64,000 bases of DNA. It comes from Ezakiella peruensis (lineage in GTDB: Bacteria > Bacillota > Clostridia > Tissierellales > Peptoniphilaceae). Below are positions 57,335 through 64,000 of this stretch, one piece after another. The stretch spans positions 937,872 to 1,001,871 of the forward strand of contig NZ_LT962469.1 of assembly GCF_900215725.1 (NCBI RefSeq), written 5' to 3'. The notes beneath the pieces are model-generated. The model searched no databases, had not been told where the DNA came from, and worked only from the letters and a program-made list of their open reading frames with translations. Each line of letters starts with the position of its first letter. Within the stretch, counting starts at the first letter, position 1. A program made the translations under genes and the position numbers.

Positions 57335-58671
57335 TATTTTACCTCCAAGTATTTAGCCAAAGCGTCCATTTCTTCTTTTGTACGCTTTTCAGTAACTGCA
57401 AACATAATTTCCTTATCCATGTCCTTGAAGAATCTATCTAGGGCTAAGCCACCGATAATATTCTTTTCATGGAGAGCATTGTATTGTTCTTCTTCATTAA
57501 TGCCTGTAACTACAAATTCTTTGAAGAAAGGTTGATCATATTTTAGCTTCAAGCCCTTATTTTCTAATTCTTTTTGTAGGTAGTGAGCCTTTTGTGTGCA
57601 AAGTTCAGCAACGCGTCTTAGGCCTTGTTTACCCATTACGCACATATAAATGCTGGCTGCCAAAGTATTTACACCTTGGTTAGAGCAGATATTTGAAGTT
57701 GCCTTGTCACGTCTAATGTGTTGCTCACGAGCTGTAAGTGTTAGTACGTAGCAGCGTTTGCCATTGTGATCAACAGTTTGACCAACAATACGGCCTGGCA
57801 TCTTTCTCATAAACTTTTCTTTTACTGCAAAGAAACCAAGAGATGGACCACCAAAGCTCATATTAACGCCCATGGCTTGGCCTTCACCTATAACAACGTC
57901 TGCACCATATTCTGAAGGTTTCTTCATGATACCAAGTGAAATAGGATCAACACTTACTACAAAGGATGTCTTTTTGCCTGTGTGGGCAATTTCGCCAAGC
58001 TTCTTAGCATCTTCAATAATACCAAAGAAGTTTGGATTTTGAACCATAACACAAGCTACATCATCGCTCATATTTTTTTCTAATTCTTCAGCATCTGTAA
58101 CCCCATCTTTTTGTGGAATTGTGATAACTTCCAAACCTTGTGCGTGTGCATAGGTGTCTAAAACCATTCTAGCACTTGGATTCAAAGTTTCAGAAACGAT
58201 AACTTTCTTTTTCTTTGAAACAGCAGCGCACATAATAGCTGCTTCAACAACTGCGTTTGAGTGGTCATAAACAGAAGCGTTTGCAACATCCATGCCAGTT
58301 AAATCACAGATCATTGTTTGGAATTCATAAATATATTGTAGGGTACCTTGGCTTACTTCTGGTTGATATGGAGTGTATGAAGTATAGAACTCCGATCTAG
58401 AAGTAATAGCTGGTATAATACTTGGAATATAGTGATCATAAATTCCTGCACCTAAGAATGAAGGGATAAAAGCTGGTGTAAGGTTTTTAGCAGCCATTCC
58501 ACCAACTATATTTCTAACTTCGATTTCTGATTTTGACTTATCGAAATTTAGATCTCCCTTTACCCTCATATCTTCAGGAATATCATTAAAAAGATCGTCA
58601 ATAGACTTTACGCCTATTGTATCAAGCATCTTCTTAATATCACTTTCCGTATGGGAAAGATATGGGTGCAT
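57334..58671 (-). CDS. gcvPA: Glycine dehydrogenase (decarboxylating) subunit 1
   Basis: 445 residues, N-terminal half of a split P-protein, with [10 protein letters not shown] near residue 74 and the SQGTLQYI motif. Starts 3 nt after gcvH. Forms a heterotetramer with subunit 2. Confidence 0.96.
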   Translation of the reverse strand: MHPYLSHTESDIKKMLDTIGVKSIDDLFNDIPEDMRVKGDLNFDKSKSEIEVRNIVGGMAAKNLTPAFIPSFLGAGIYDHYIPSIIPAITSRSEFYTSYTPYQPEVSQGTLQYIYEFQTMICDLTGMDVANASVYDHSNAVVEAAIMCAAVSKKKKVIVSETLNPSARMVLDTYAHAQGLEVITIPQKDGVTDAEELEKNMSDDVACVMVQNPNFFGIIEDAKKLGEIAHTGKKTSFVVSVDPISLGIMKKPSEYGADVVIGEGQAMGVNMSFGGPSLGFFAVKEKFMRKMPGRIVGQTVDHNGKRCYVLTLTAREQHIRRDKATSNICSNQGVNTLAASIYMCVMGKQGLRRVAELCTQKAHYLQKELENKGLKLKYDQPFFKEFVVTGINEEEQYNALHEKNIIGGLALDRFFKDMDKEIMFAVTEKRTKEEMDALAKYLEVK

Positions 58672-58674
58672 TAC

Positions 58675-59058
58675 TTATGCCTCCTCTGCAAGATATTTTT
58701 CGTATTCTTCAGCGTTCATTAGATCATCAGTAGCTGATGCGTCTTCTAATTTCATTTTTACAACCCATGCGTCGTATGGTTTTTCATTTAATAGTTCAGG
58801 AGCGTCTTCAAGTTCTTCGTTAACTTCTGTAACTACACCAGCCATAGGTGCAAATAAGTCACTTGCTGCCTTTGTAGATTCGATAGCTGCAACAGCATCT
58901 TCTACATCAAATTCATCATCTACGTCAGGTAGTTCAACGTAAACGATTTCACCTAGATGATCTTGAGCATAGTCACATAGGCCTACATATGCTTCTTCGC
59001 CTTCAATTTTGACCCATTCGTGGTCTTTTGTGTACATTAAATCTTTTTTTACTTCCAT
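58675..59058 (-). CDS. gcvH: Glycine cleavage H protein
   Basis: 127 residues, all-beta lipoyl carrier; the lipoylated Lys lies in AAIESTKAASDLFAP near residue 64. It shuttles the aminomethyl group between P, T and L. Starts 26 nt after gcvT. Confidence 0.97.
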   Translation of the reverse strand: MEVKKDLMYTKDHEWVKIEGEEAYVGLCDYAQDHLGEIVYVELPDVDDEFDVEDAVAAIESTKAASDLFAPMAGVVTEVNEELEDAPELLNEKPYDAWVVKMKLEDASATDDLMNAEEYEKYLAEEA

Positions 59059-59084
59059 TTTAATCCTCCTAAAATTTAATTAGT

Positions 59085-60197
59085 TTATTTGTTTTTATGT
59101 TGGTCGCCTCTAGCTTCTAAGAATTTCTTTGAAATAATCTTAGCTTCTACAGGTTTGTTCCTAACCATAACATCAAATGTGTTGCCAATACCCTTGTACT
59201 CTACATCTATCAAGGCGTTTCCAATTCTGGTTCCAAGAGTTGGTGATAGATAGCCTGTTGTAACATGGCCAATTTCTTTTCCATCTTTTTCAATCTTGTA
59301 TCCTTCTCTAGGAATACCTCTGCCTACTAGTTCAAATCCAACCAAAACTTTCTTTGGATCTTCAGCAATCTTTAATAGAGCTTCTCTTCCAATGTAATCG
59401 TTGTCGGATTTTCTATCTACAAAGTATTTAAAGCCTGATTCTACAGGATTTAATTCCTTTGAAATTTCCTGTCCATATAATGGAAGTGAAGCTTCAAATC
59501 TTAAAGTATCTCTGCAGCCAAGTCCGCATGGTTTCAAGTCAACATCCTTGCCAGCTTCCAAAACTGCATCCCAAACTTTAACTATGCCTTCGTTAGTTGT
59601 GTAGATTTCAAAACCATCTTCTCCGGTGTAGCCAGTTCTGGAAATCATACATTTAACTCCAGCAATTTCAACATCATCCTTGAAATAGAAGAACTTTATA
59701 GTATCTAAGTCAAGATCTGTAAGTTTTTGGACAACTTCTTGAGCCTTAGGGCCTTGAACAGCTACTTCGCCAACTTCATTGCTAACATTTGTAACCTTTA
59801 CATCAAAATCCTTAGATTGTTCTTTAATCCAATCAAAATCTTTGTCTACATTAGCAGCGTTAACTACTAGGTAGTACTTTTCATTATTATATTTGTAGAC
59901 TAAAAGGTCATCTACAACACCACCATCTTCATAGCACATAAATGTGTATTGAATTTGATTGTCTTCTTGATTAATAATGTTATTTGTCATCAGGTAGTTA
60001 ACAAATTTTTCTGCTTCCTTGCCTTCGACCCAAATCTCACCCATGTGAGAAACGTCAAACATTCCGGCTCTTTCACGAACAGCATTGTGTTCGTCCTTTA
60101 GACCTGTGTATTCTACAGGTAACATCCAGCCAGCATATTCAACAACATTGCCACCGAGTGCAACATGCTTTTCATAAAGCGGAGTCTTCATTGTCAT
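59085..60197 (-). CDS. gcvT: Glycine cleavage T protein (aminomethyltransferase)
   Basis: 370 residues. N-terminal EYAGWMLPVEYTG and the folate-binding GYTGEDGFEIY region. Transfers the methylene unit to THF. AAGGAGG is 8 nt before the ATG. An L-protein gene is not in the window. Confidence 0.96.
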   Translation of the reverse strand: MTMKTPLYEKHVALGGNVVEYAGWMLPVEYTGLKDEHNAVRERAGMFDVSHMGEIWVEGKEAEKFVNYLMTNNIINQEDNQIQYTFMCYEDGGVVDDLLVYKYNNEKYYLVVNAANVDKDFDWIKEQSKDFDVKVTNVSNEVGEVAVQGPKAQEVVQKLTDLDLDTIKFFYFKDDVEIAGVKCMISRTGYTGEDGFEIYTTNEGIVKVWDAVLEAGKDVDLKPCGLGCRDTLRFEASLPLYGQEISKELNPVESGFKYFVDRKSDNDYIGREALLKIAEDPKKVLVGFELVGRGIPREGYKIEKDGKEIGHVTTGYLSPTLGTRIGNALIDVEYKGIGNTFDVMVRNKPVEAKIISKKFLEARGDQHKNK

Positions 60198-60250
60198 AAT
60201 ACATACCTCCTTTATATTATTGGGACATCCTCATAACAGTCCTTGTGTTT

Positions 60251-60279
60251 ATTATACCCCAATAAAGTATAATATTCAA
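60251..60279 (-). promoter_or_regulatory. Promoter of the gcv operon
   Basis: TTGAAT at 60274-60279, 17-bp spacer, TATAAT at 60251-60256. No glycine riboswitch core is visible in the leader of about 50 nt. Confidence 0.7.
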
Positions 60280-60743
60280 CACATCCAGGCAAAATTCAAT
60301 TATTAAAAAATAGAAATATCCTATTAAAAACTCTTATGACATAATTAAAGTAAGTAAAGGTTTAAAAAAACTAGGCTTTCAAATATAACTTAACTAAAAT
60401 AAAATCGACTAAATTAAATAATCATATAAAATAAATTTAAACCACATTTAGCAGTTGCCCCAAGCAAAAGAATTTTAAAAATAAAGTTTACATAACACAA
60501 GTACATTATAATCCACTTAGCTATATTACTTACAGATAAAGATAATTTTCCTTTCTGTATACAAGCAAAATAAAAAGCAAAAAACTTGTAAGTTTAATCT
60601 ACAAGCTTAGCCATTTATAAGTATACAATTTACATAAATACAGGTCTCGACAAATCATTCAACAATTTCGTGTTAGCTACGTGTTAGTTATGTGTTAGTT
60701 ACCATCGTTTATTTCCCTTTATTTTAATGAATATTAAGCCAAC
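60280..60743. other. Gene-free AT-rich region with an orphan terminator and a triple repeat
   Basis: In this 460-nt stretch I see no ORF. Three near-identical 11-nt units (CGTGTTAGCTA, CGTGTTAGTTA, TGTGTTAGTTA) run from 60669 to 60701. A minus-strand stem CTTGTA/TACAAG at 60585-60605 with six T could be a terminator without an obvious gene. The remainder is AT-rich with no assigned function. Confidence 0.5.
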
Positions 60744-60776
60744 AAAAAACCCTGCAAGTATTAAAACTGCAGGGTT
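60744..60776 (-). terminator. Terminator after rpsI
   Basis: Nine-bp stem AACCCTGCA/TGCAGGGTT, 11-nt loop, T-run on the minus strand. Confidence 0.85.
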
Positions 60777-60802
60777 TATAATTTCTATATAAGCAATAAA
60801 TA

Positions 60803-61183
60803 CTATCTCTTTGAGAATTGTGTTGATTTTCTTGCCTTTTTGAAACCGTATTTCTTTCTTTCCTTCATTCTTGAATCTCTTGTCAAGTAACCAGCTTGTT
60901 TTAAAACTGGACGAAGGTCTGGTTCAGCAACTAACAAAGCACGGCTAACTGCGTGTCTTACAGCACCAGCTTGTCCACTCTTTCCACCGCCATTAACAAG
61001 AATTGTAATGTCGTATTTATCAAGAGTGTTTGTTAAATCAAGTGGGCTCTTTGCAAGTCTTCTGAGTGTTTCATATTCGAAATATTCGTTAACATCAAGA
61101 CCGTTTACAACAAAATTTCCGTTGCCTTCTCTTAGAATAGCACGAGCTGTTGAAGTTTTTCTTCTACCATTTGCTTGATACAT
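60803..61183 (-). CDS. rpsI: Ribosomal protein uS9
   Basis: 126 residues ending in the conserved KARKSTQFSKR-type basic tail. GRRKTSTARA at the N-terminus. The ATG abuts the rplM stop with GAAGGAGG upstream. It is the usual rplM-rpsI pair. Confidence 0.97.
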   Translation of the reverse strand: MYQANGRRKTSTARAILREGNGNFVVNGLDVNEYFEYETLRRLAKSPLDLTNTLDKYDITILVNGGGKSGQAGAVRHAVSRALLVAEPDLRPVLKQAGYLTRDSRMKERKKYGFKKARKSTQFSKR

Positions 61184-61626
61184 TATCTGCGACCTCCTTC
61201 AAATTCGTACTTTTCTGGCATTTGTGCCTCATGACCATGGTCTTCTCCTGAGTAAACACGGAGTTTTTTGATCATCTTTCTACCTAGGGCATTCTTTGGA
61301 AGCATACCCTTAACAGCTAACATTAAAGCCTTTTCAGGTGTATCGCTCATCATTGTTTTGTAATCAACTGAACGAAGTCCTCCTGGGTATCCTGTGTGAT
61401 AGTAATACTTCTTTTGATCTAGTTTCTTTCCTGTAAGAATCATCTTATCTACGTTTGTAACAATTACATAATCTCCTGTATCAACATGTGGAGTGTAAGT
61501 TACCTTGTGTTTTCCACGAAGAAGTTTTGCAACCTCAGTAGCTAGACGACCTAGAACCATGCCATCGGCGTCAATTAATAGCCACTTGCGCTCTACTTCA
61601 TGTGGTTTAGCCATATATGATTTCAT
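61183..61626 (-). CDS. rplM: Ribosomal protein uL13
   Basis: 147 residues: [12 protein letters not shown] near residue 18, the conserved [11 protein letters not shown] stretch. AAAAGGAG is upstream of the ATG at 61626. Single promoter at 61707-61735; the leader of about 80 nt could fold, but I cannot assign the known L13 leader with certainty. Confidence 0.97.
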   Translation of the reverse strand: MKSYMAKPHEVERKWLLIDADGMVLGRLATEVAKLLRGKHKVTYTPHVDTGDYVIVTNVDKMILTGKKLDQKKYYYHTGYPGGLRSVDYKTMMSDTPEKALMLAVKGMLPKNALGRKMIKKLRVYSGEDHGHEAQMPEKYEFEGGRR

Positions 61627-61706
61627 AATTTCTTCTCCTTTTCGAGCAATATAGTGACGTTTAATAACGAGGTTTCCGGGTCCTCCTTAAAAAACAATAC
61701 TCATGT

Positions 61707-61735
61707 ATTATACACGTTTAACATACATTTGTCAA
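61707..61735 (-). promoter_or_regulatory. Consensus promoter of rplM-rpsI
   Basis: TTGACA at 61730-61735, 17-bp spacer, TATAAT at 61707-61712. Confidence 0.85.
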
Positions 61736-61938
61736 GCATTTAAAACAAACAAATCTGCTTTTATAATAATATTTTTATCATATAAAAATAAAAACAAAGA
61801 TTTTCTTATAAAACAAGTTTAGCTTTCTGTTTCAACCTATCTACATCATTGATATAAAAAATTAACAACCTTATTTATATAAAAAATATAGGACCAGGAA
61901 AGAATCGATAATCATTAAAGGAACGAATCTTTTGGATT
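61736..61938. other. Gap between Nudix gene and rplM
   Basis: Around 200 nt of AT-rich sequence upstream of the rplM promoter; no ORF, no clear hairpin with a T-run for the Nudix gene was identified (only an imperfect AAAGATTCG/CGATTCTTT pairing). Confidence 0.4.
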
Positions 61939-62412
61939 TTAATCCCCATCAATCCTCCTAAATGATTTTAGACCCTTATTGTCGTAATAGAGTTCCATGT
62001 CAGGAAATTCTTTACCAATAATAGCCTTTTGTAAAAACAAAACATCACCTTCCCAGTGAGGCATCTCTATAAACTCTTCAAAGCTTAACCAGTGTAAGCT
62101 GCCCTCGTCACACTCTCTAAGATCTCCCGTATAATCATCTGAGTAGTAGACATACATATTCTCAAAATAATCTTCATTTAAATAATATTTAACAAGTCCA
62201 CAAAATTTAATATTCTTTAAACTAAGTCCCGTTTCTTCATATACTTCTCGTTTGACACACTCATCAGGACTCTCGCCCTCTTCAATCTTACCGCCTATAC
62301 CGATAAACATTGCATGATTAATATCATTTTTCTTCTTATTCCTTTCAAGAAATAAAGTTTTTCCATCGAGTCTTCTAATATAACAAACAGTATAAGACTG
62401 CTTTAAAAACAT
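61939..62412 (-). CDS. Nudix hydrolase (MutT-like)
   Basis: 157 residues from ATG 62412 (AGGAGG upstream). Complete Nudix box of GGKIEEGES ... REVYEETGL at about residues 38-60. It may act on oxidised nucleotides such as 8-oxo-dGTP; the substrate is not determinable. Stands alone between rplM and rpsT. Confidence 0.9.
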   Translation of the reverse strand: MFLKQSYTVCYIRRLDGKTLFLERNKKKNDINHAMFIGIGGKIEEGESPDECVKREVYEETGLSLKNIKFCGLVKYYLNEDYFENMYVYYSDDYTGDLRECDEGSLHWLSFEEFIEMPHWEGDVLFLQKAIIGKEFPDMELYYDNKGLKSFRRIDGD

Positions 62413-62549
62413 AATCAACCTCCTATTATATAAATTATCAAAAGACATATTTTCAAAACATAAATCCGTGCTTACAAACCCCTATTTGATCTAAACAGCA
62501 ATCATATATAAAGAAACTAAAGCATAAGATCAAAATAAAAATTTATAAT

Positions 62550-62573
62550 AAAAAAAGGACTTTTATCAAGTCC
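62550..62573 (-). terminator. Terminator after rpsT
   Basis: Six-bp stem GGACTT/AAGTCC, five-nt loop, then seven T on the minus strand. Confidence 0.75.
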
Positions 62574-62582
62574 CATGAGTTC

Positions 62583-62852
62583 TTATTTTGAAGCTGCAAC
62601 ATTAAGCTTTCTGTGTAGCTGTGACATCTTCCTTGAAACATTGTTCTTGTTAAGGAGGTTTCTTTGTTCAGCTTTCTTGAGCTTCTTATCGATAAGTTTT
62701 AAAACTTGTTCTGCTTCAGCATAATTTTCTGCATCAATAAGTTGATCAAATTTCTTAATGTAAGTTTTAATTTCACTCTTTCTTCTCTTGTTTACCAAAG
62801 TTTTCTTTTCAATAACGCGAATTTTCTTTTCAGCTGCTTTAATATTAGCCAT
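62583..62852 (-). CDS. rpsT: Ribosomal protein bS20
   Basis: 89 residues, Lys-rich helical protein: RRKSEIKTYIKKFD and NLLNKNNVSRKMSQLHR are typical. GGAGGT precedes the ATG. Monocistronic with its own promoter and terminator. Confidence 0.97.
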   Translation of the reverse strand: MANIKAAEKKIRVIEKKTLVNKRRKSEIKTYIKKFDQLIDAENYAEAEQVLKLIDKKLKKAEQRNLLNKNNVSRKMSQLHRKLNVAASK

Positions 62853-62876
62853 TTTTCACCTCCAAATAATAGATAT

Positions 62877-62905
62877 ATTATACAAAATATAATGTAAAAA
62901 GTCAA
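62877..62905 (-). promoter_or_regulatory. Promoter of rpsT
   Basis: TTGACT at 62900-62905, 17-bp spacer, TATAAT at 62877-62882; the ATG lies about 25 nt downstream. Confidence 0.8.
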
Positions 62906-62920
62906 GAAAAAGCTCAGAAT

Positions 62921-62944
62921 AAAACCACCTCACTGGGTGGTTTT
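62921..62944 (-). terminator. Terminator of the tRNA cluster
   Basis: Nine-bp stem AAAACCACC/GGTGGTTTT with a six-nt loop, 3 nt after the last tRNA's CCA; a short T-run follows. Confidence 0.75.
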
Positions 62945-62946
62945 AC

Positions 62947-63023
62947 TGGCGCGGCACAGAGGAATCGAACCCCTGACCTTTTGATTCGTAGTCAAACACT
63001 CTATCCAGCTGAGCTAGTGCCGC
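62947..63023 (-). tRNA. tRNA-Arg (ACG)
   Basis: Acceptor GCGGCAC, anticodon loop CTACGAA, encoded CCA. Anticodon ACG reads CGN Arg codons after A-to-I editing. Last tRNA of the cluster. Confidence 0.95.
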
Positions 63024-63026
63024 ATA

Positions 63027-63103
63027 TGGCGCGGCTAGGAGGATTCGAACCCCCGGCACACGGATTAGAAGTCCGTTGCTCTATCCTACTGAGCTATAGC
63101 CGC
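63027..63103 (-). tRNA. tRNA-Arg (TCT)
   Basis: Acceptor GCGGCTA, anticodon loop CTTCTAA, encoded CCA. Reads AGA/AGG. Confidence 0.95.
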
Positions 63104-63106
63104 AAA

Positions 63107-63180
63107 TGGAGCGGGTGAAGGGGATCGAACCCTCGCAACCAGCTTGGAAGGCTGGGGCTCTACCACTGAGCTACACCCGC
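63107..63180 (-). tRNA. tRNA-Gly (TCC)
   Basis: Acceptor GCGGGTG, anticodon loop CTTCCAA, encoded CCA. Reads GGA/GGG. Confidence 0.95.
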
Positions 63181-63208
63181 AAAGTTTGAATTTATAATTA
63201 TAAAAAAT

Positions 63209-63283
63209 TGGAGCGGAAGACGAGATTCGAACTCGCGACCCTCGCCTTGGCAAGGCGATGCTCTACCACTGAGCCACTTCCGC
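63209..63283 (-). tRNA. tRNA-Gly (GCC)
   Basis: Acceptor GCGGAAG, anticodon loop TTGCCAA, encoded CCA. Reads GGC/GGT. Confidence 0.95.
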
Positions 63284-63289
63284 ATAAAA

Positions 63290-63375
63290 TGGTGGAGGAG
63301 AGTGGATTTGAACCACTGAAAGCTAAGCTAACGGATTTACAGTCCGTCCCCTTTGGCCAACTTGGGTACTCCTCC
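63290..63375 (-). tRNA. tRNA-Tyr (GTA)
   Basis: 86 nt with a long variable arm, as for class II tRNAs. Anticodon loop CTGTAAA, encoded CCA. Confidence 0.95.
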
Positions 63376-63380
63376 ATAAA

Positions 63381-63457
63381 TGGCGACCCGGAACGGACTC
63401 GAACCGTCGACCTCCAGCGTGACAGGCTGGCATTCTAACCAACTGAACTACCGGGCC
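63381..63457 (-). tRNA. tRNA-Asp (GTC)
   Basis: Acceptor GGCCCGG, anticodon loop CTGTCAC, encoded CCA. Reads GAC/GAT. Confidence 0.95.
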
Positions 63458-63506
63458 TCATGCTTTCACATATATGCTAATGCATATACCTCCTATTAAA
63501 TTTAAT

Positions 63507-63582
63507 TGGTGGGCGGTATAGGGCTCGAACCTATGACCCCCTGCTTGTAAGGCAGATGCTCTCCCAACTGAGCTAACCGCCC
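63507..63582 (-). tRNA. tRNA-Val (TAC)
   Basis: Acceptor GGGCGGT, anticodon loop CTTACAA, encoded CCA. Reads GTA/GTG. Confidence 0.95.
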
Positions 63583-63603
63583 ATAGTTTTATATTAATAA
63601 AAT

Positions 63604-63678
63604 TGGTGACCCTACCGGGATTCGAACCCGGGATACCGCCGTGAAAGGGCGATGTCTTAACCGCTTGACCATAGGGCC
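63604..63678 (-). tRNA. tRNA-Glu (TTC)
   Basis: Acceptor GGCCCTA, anticodon loop CTTTCAC, encoded CCA. Confidence 0.95.
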
Positions 63679-63682
63679 TAAA

Positions 63683-63758
63683 TGGTTGCGGAGGCAGGAT
63701 TTGAACCTGCGACCTTCGGGTTATGAGCCCGACGAGCTGCCAACTGCTCCACTCCGCG
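63683..63758 (-). tRNA. Initiator tRNA-fMet (CAT)
   Basis: Starts CGCGGAG with an unpaired first base, three G:C pairs in the anticodon stem (CGGG-CTCATAA-CCCG) and anticodon CAT, all initiator features. Encoded CCA. Confidence 0.95.
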
Positions 63759-63777
63759 TCAAAGATAAAAGTTATAT

Positions 63778-63852
63778 TGGCGCTTGTGGTAGGGCTCGAA
63801 CCTACAGCCTACCGGTTAACAGCCGGTTGCTCTACCGTTGAGCTACACAAGC
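63778..63852 (-). tRNA. tRNA-Asn (GTT)
   Basis: Acceptor GCTTGTG, anticodon loop CTGTTAA, encoded CCA. First tRNA after 5S rRNA. Confidence 0.95.
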
Positions 63853-63880
63853 TGGGTGAAATACTTATCTTTAGAATACA

Positions 63881-63912
63881 TTAAAGAGGGGCATTCAAAT
63901 GTCCCTCTTTAA
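63881..63912 (-). other. Hairpin between 5S rRNA and tRNA-Asn
   Basis: Thirteen-bp inverted repeat (arms 63881-63893 and 63900-63912, one mismatch) with no following T-run, likely a processing site (RNase III type) or attenuator. Confidence 0.55.
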
Positions 63913-63918
63913 TTTCTT

Positions 63919-64000
63919 CTGTGCGGCTTTGACCTATTCTCCCGTGACGCTGCCGTCAGAGTACCTTCGGCGCTGTGAGGCTTAACTTCTGTGTTCGGCA
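63919..64000 (-). rRNA. 5S rRNA (5' end outside window)
   Basis: Minus strand gives CCGAACACAGAAGTTAAGC, CAGCGCCGAAGGTAC and CACGGGAGAATAGG, the conserved core of 5S rRNA. The 3' end is estimated near 63919 from CTGTGCGGC complementarity. The upstream 16S and 23S genes should lie beyond 64000. Confidence 0.9.

Noticed and set aside
60198-60279. Glycine riboswitch before gcvT
   Set aside because: The leader is too short and lacks the tandem glycine aptamer core; only a plain promoter is visible.
63208-63841. Frames of 66-76 residues in the tRNA cluster
   Set aside because: They are composed of reverse-complement tRNA sequence, a classic artefact.
62921-64000. CRISPR array or prophage next to the tRNA genes
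   Set aside because: No direct repeats with regular spacers, no integrase, and no duplicated tRNA ends are seen.

Overview
The window is from a low-GC, Gram-positive anaerobe. The gene content and protein style suggest a Firmicute of the Tissierellia/Peptoniphilaceae type (Anaerococcus or Peptoniphilus-like). This is inferred from a G5/Rib-like surface protein, low-GC AAGGAGG ribosome binding sites, tyrosine phenol-lyase, glycine cleavage with formate-THF ligase, several YitT proteins and S-box/ykkC-type riboswitches; no 16S sequence lies inside the window. Most genes are on the minus strand, converging with it on an rRNA/tRNA locus at the right edge.

Layout. 1-4179: large repeat-bearing surface protein (C-terminus outside the window). 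4375-4571: promoter/terminator-bounded structured RNA, 6S-like. 4758-7113: fhs - YerC-type regulator - DtxR-type regulator. 7233-16925: one tightly overlapping operon, pyrB-I-F-K-D-E, an acpS::nnrD fusion, a membrane protein, asnB and pepF, preceded by a PyrR-like attenuator. 17123-18514: tyrosine phenol-lyase. 18732-19192: frameshifted O6-methylguanine methyltransferase. 19337-20816: DUF2089/DUF4097 pair. 21026-24338: pstSCAB. 24416-29996: opp operon with a stop codon inside oppA and a Tyr-rich leader ORF. 30221-36451: rsmG, mnmG, mnmE, khpB(jag), yidC, yidD, rnpA, rpmH, the usual origin-side cluster, but with guaB rather than dnaA next to rpmH. 38183-39610: SAM riboswitch, metK and a tiny membrane peptide. 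39747-43363: TroABCD-type metal transporter. 43677-46878: two tandem YitT genes and folC. 47475-53893: purine genes pbuG-like, purH, purN, purM, purF, purE behind a ykkC-class (probably PRPP) riboswitch. 53896-60197: glycine cleavage operon gcvT-H-PA-PB, a third YitT and a secreted protein. 60803-62852: rpsI, rplM, Nudix, rpsT. 62947-64000: ten tRNAs and a partial 5S rRNA.

How it fits together: opp and pepF feed peptides, tyrosine phenol-lyase and glycine cleavage degrade amino acids, gcv and fhs charge the folate pool that purN, purH and rpsI-era growth genes depend on, and PRPP is shared between the pyr and pur operons, each behind its own RNA switch.

The observations I find most unusual are (1) a PurF whose glutaminase nucleophile Cys is Ser, with oxyanion-loop and Fe-S cysteine changes; (2) a Tyr-rich 37-residue leader peptide whose stop codon lies in an intrinsic terminator ahead of oppA; (3) a compact pyr attenuator; (4) an AcpS-NnrD fusion; (5) an in-frame TAA in oppA and an A8 frameshift in ogt; and (6) the metal permease carrying a C-terminal winged-helix-like domain. 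All are sequence-only inferences.
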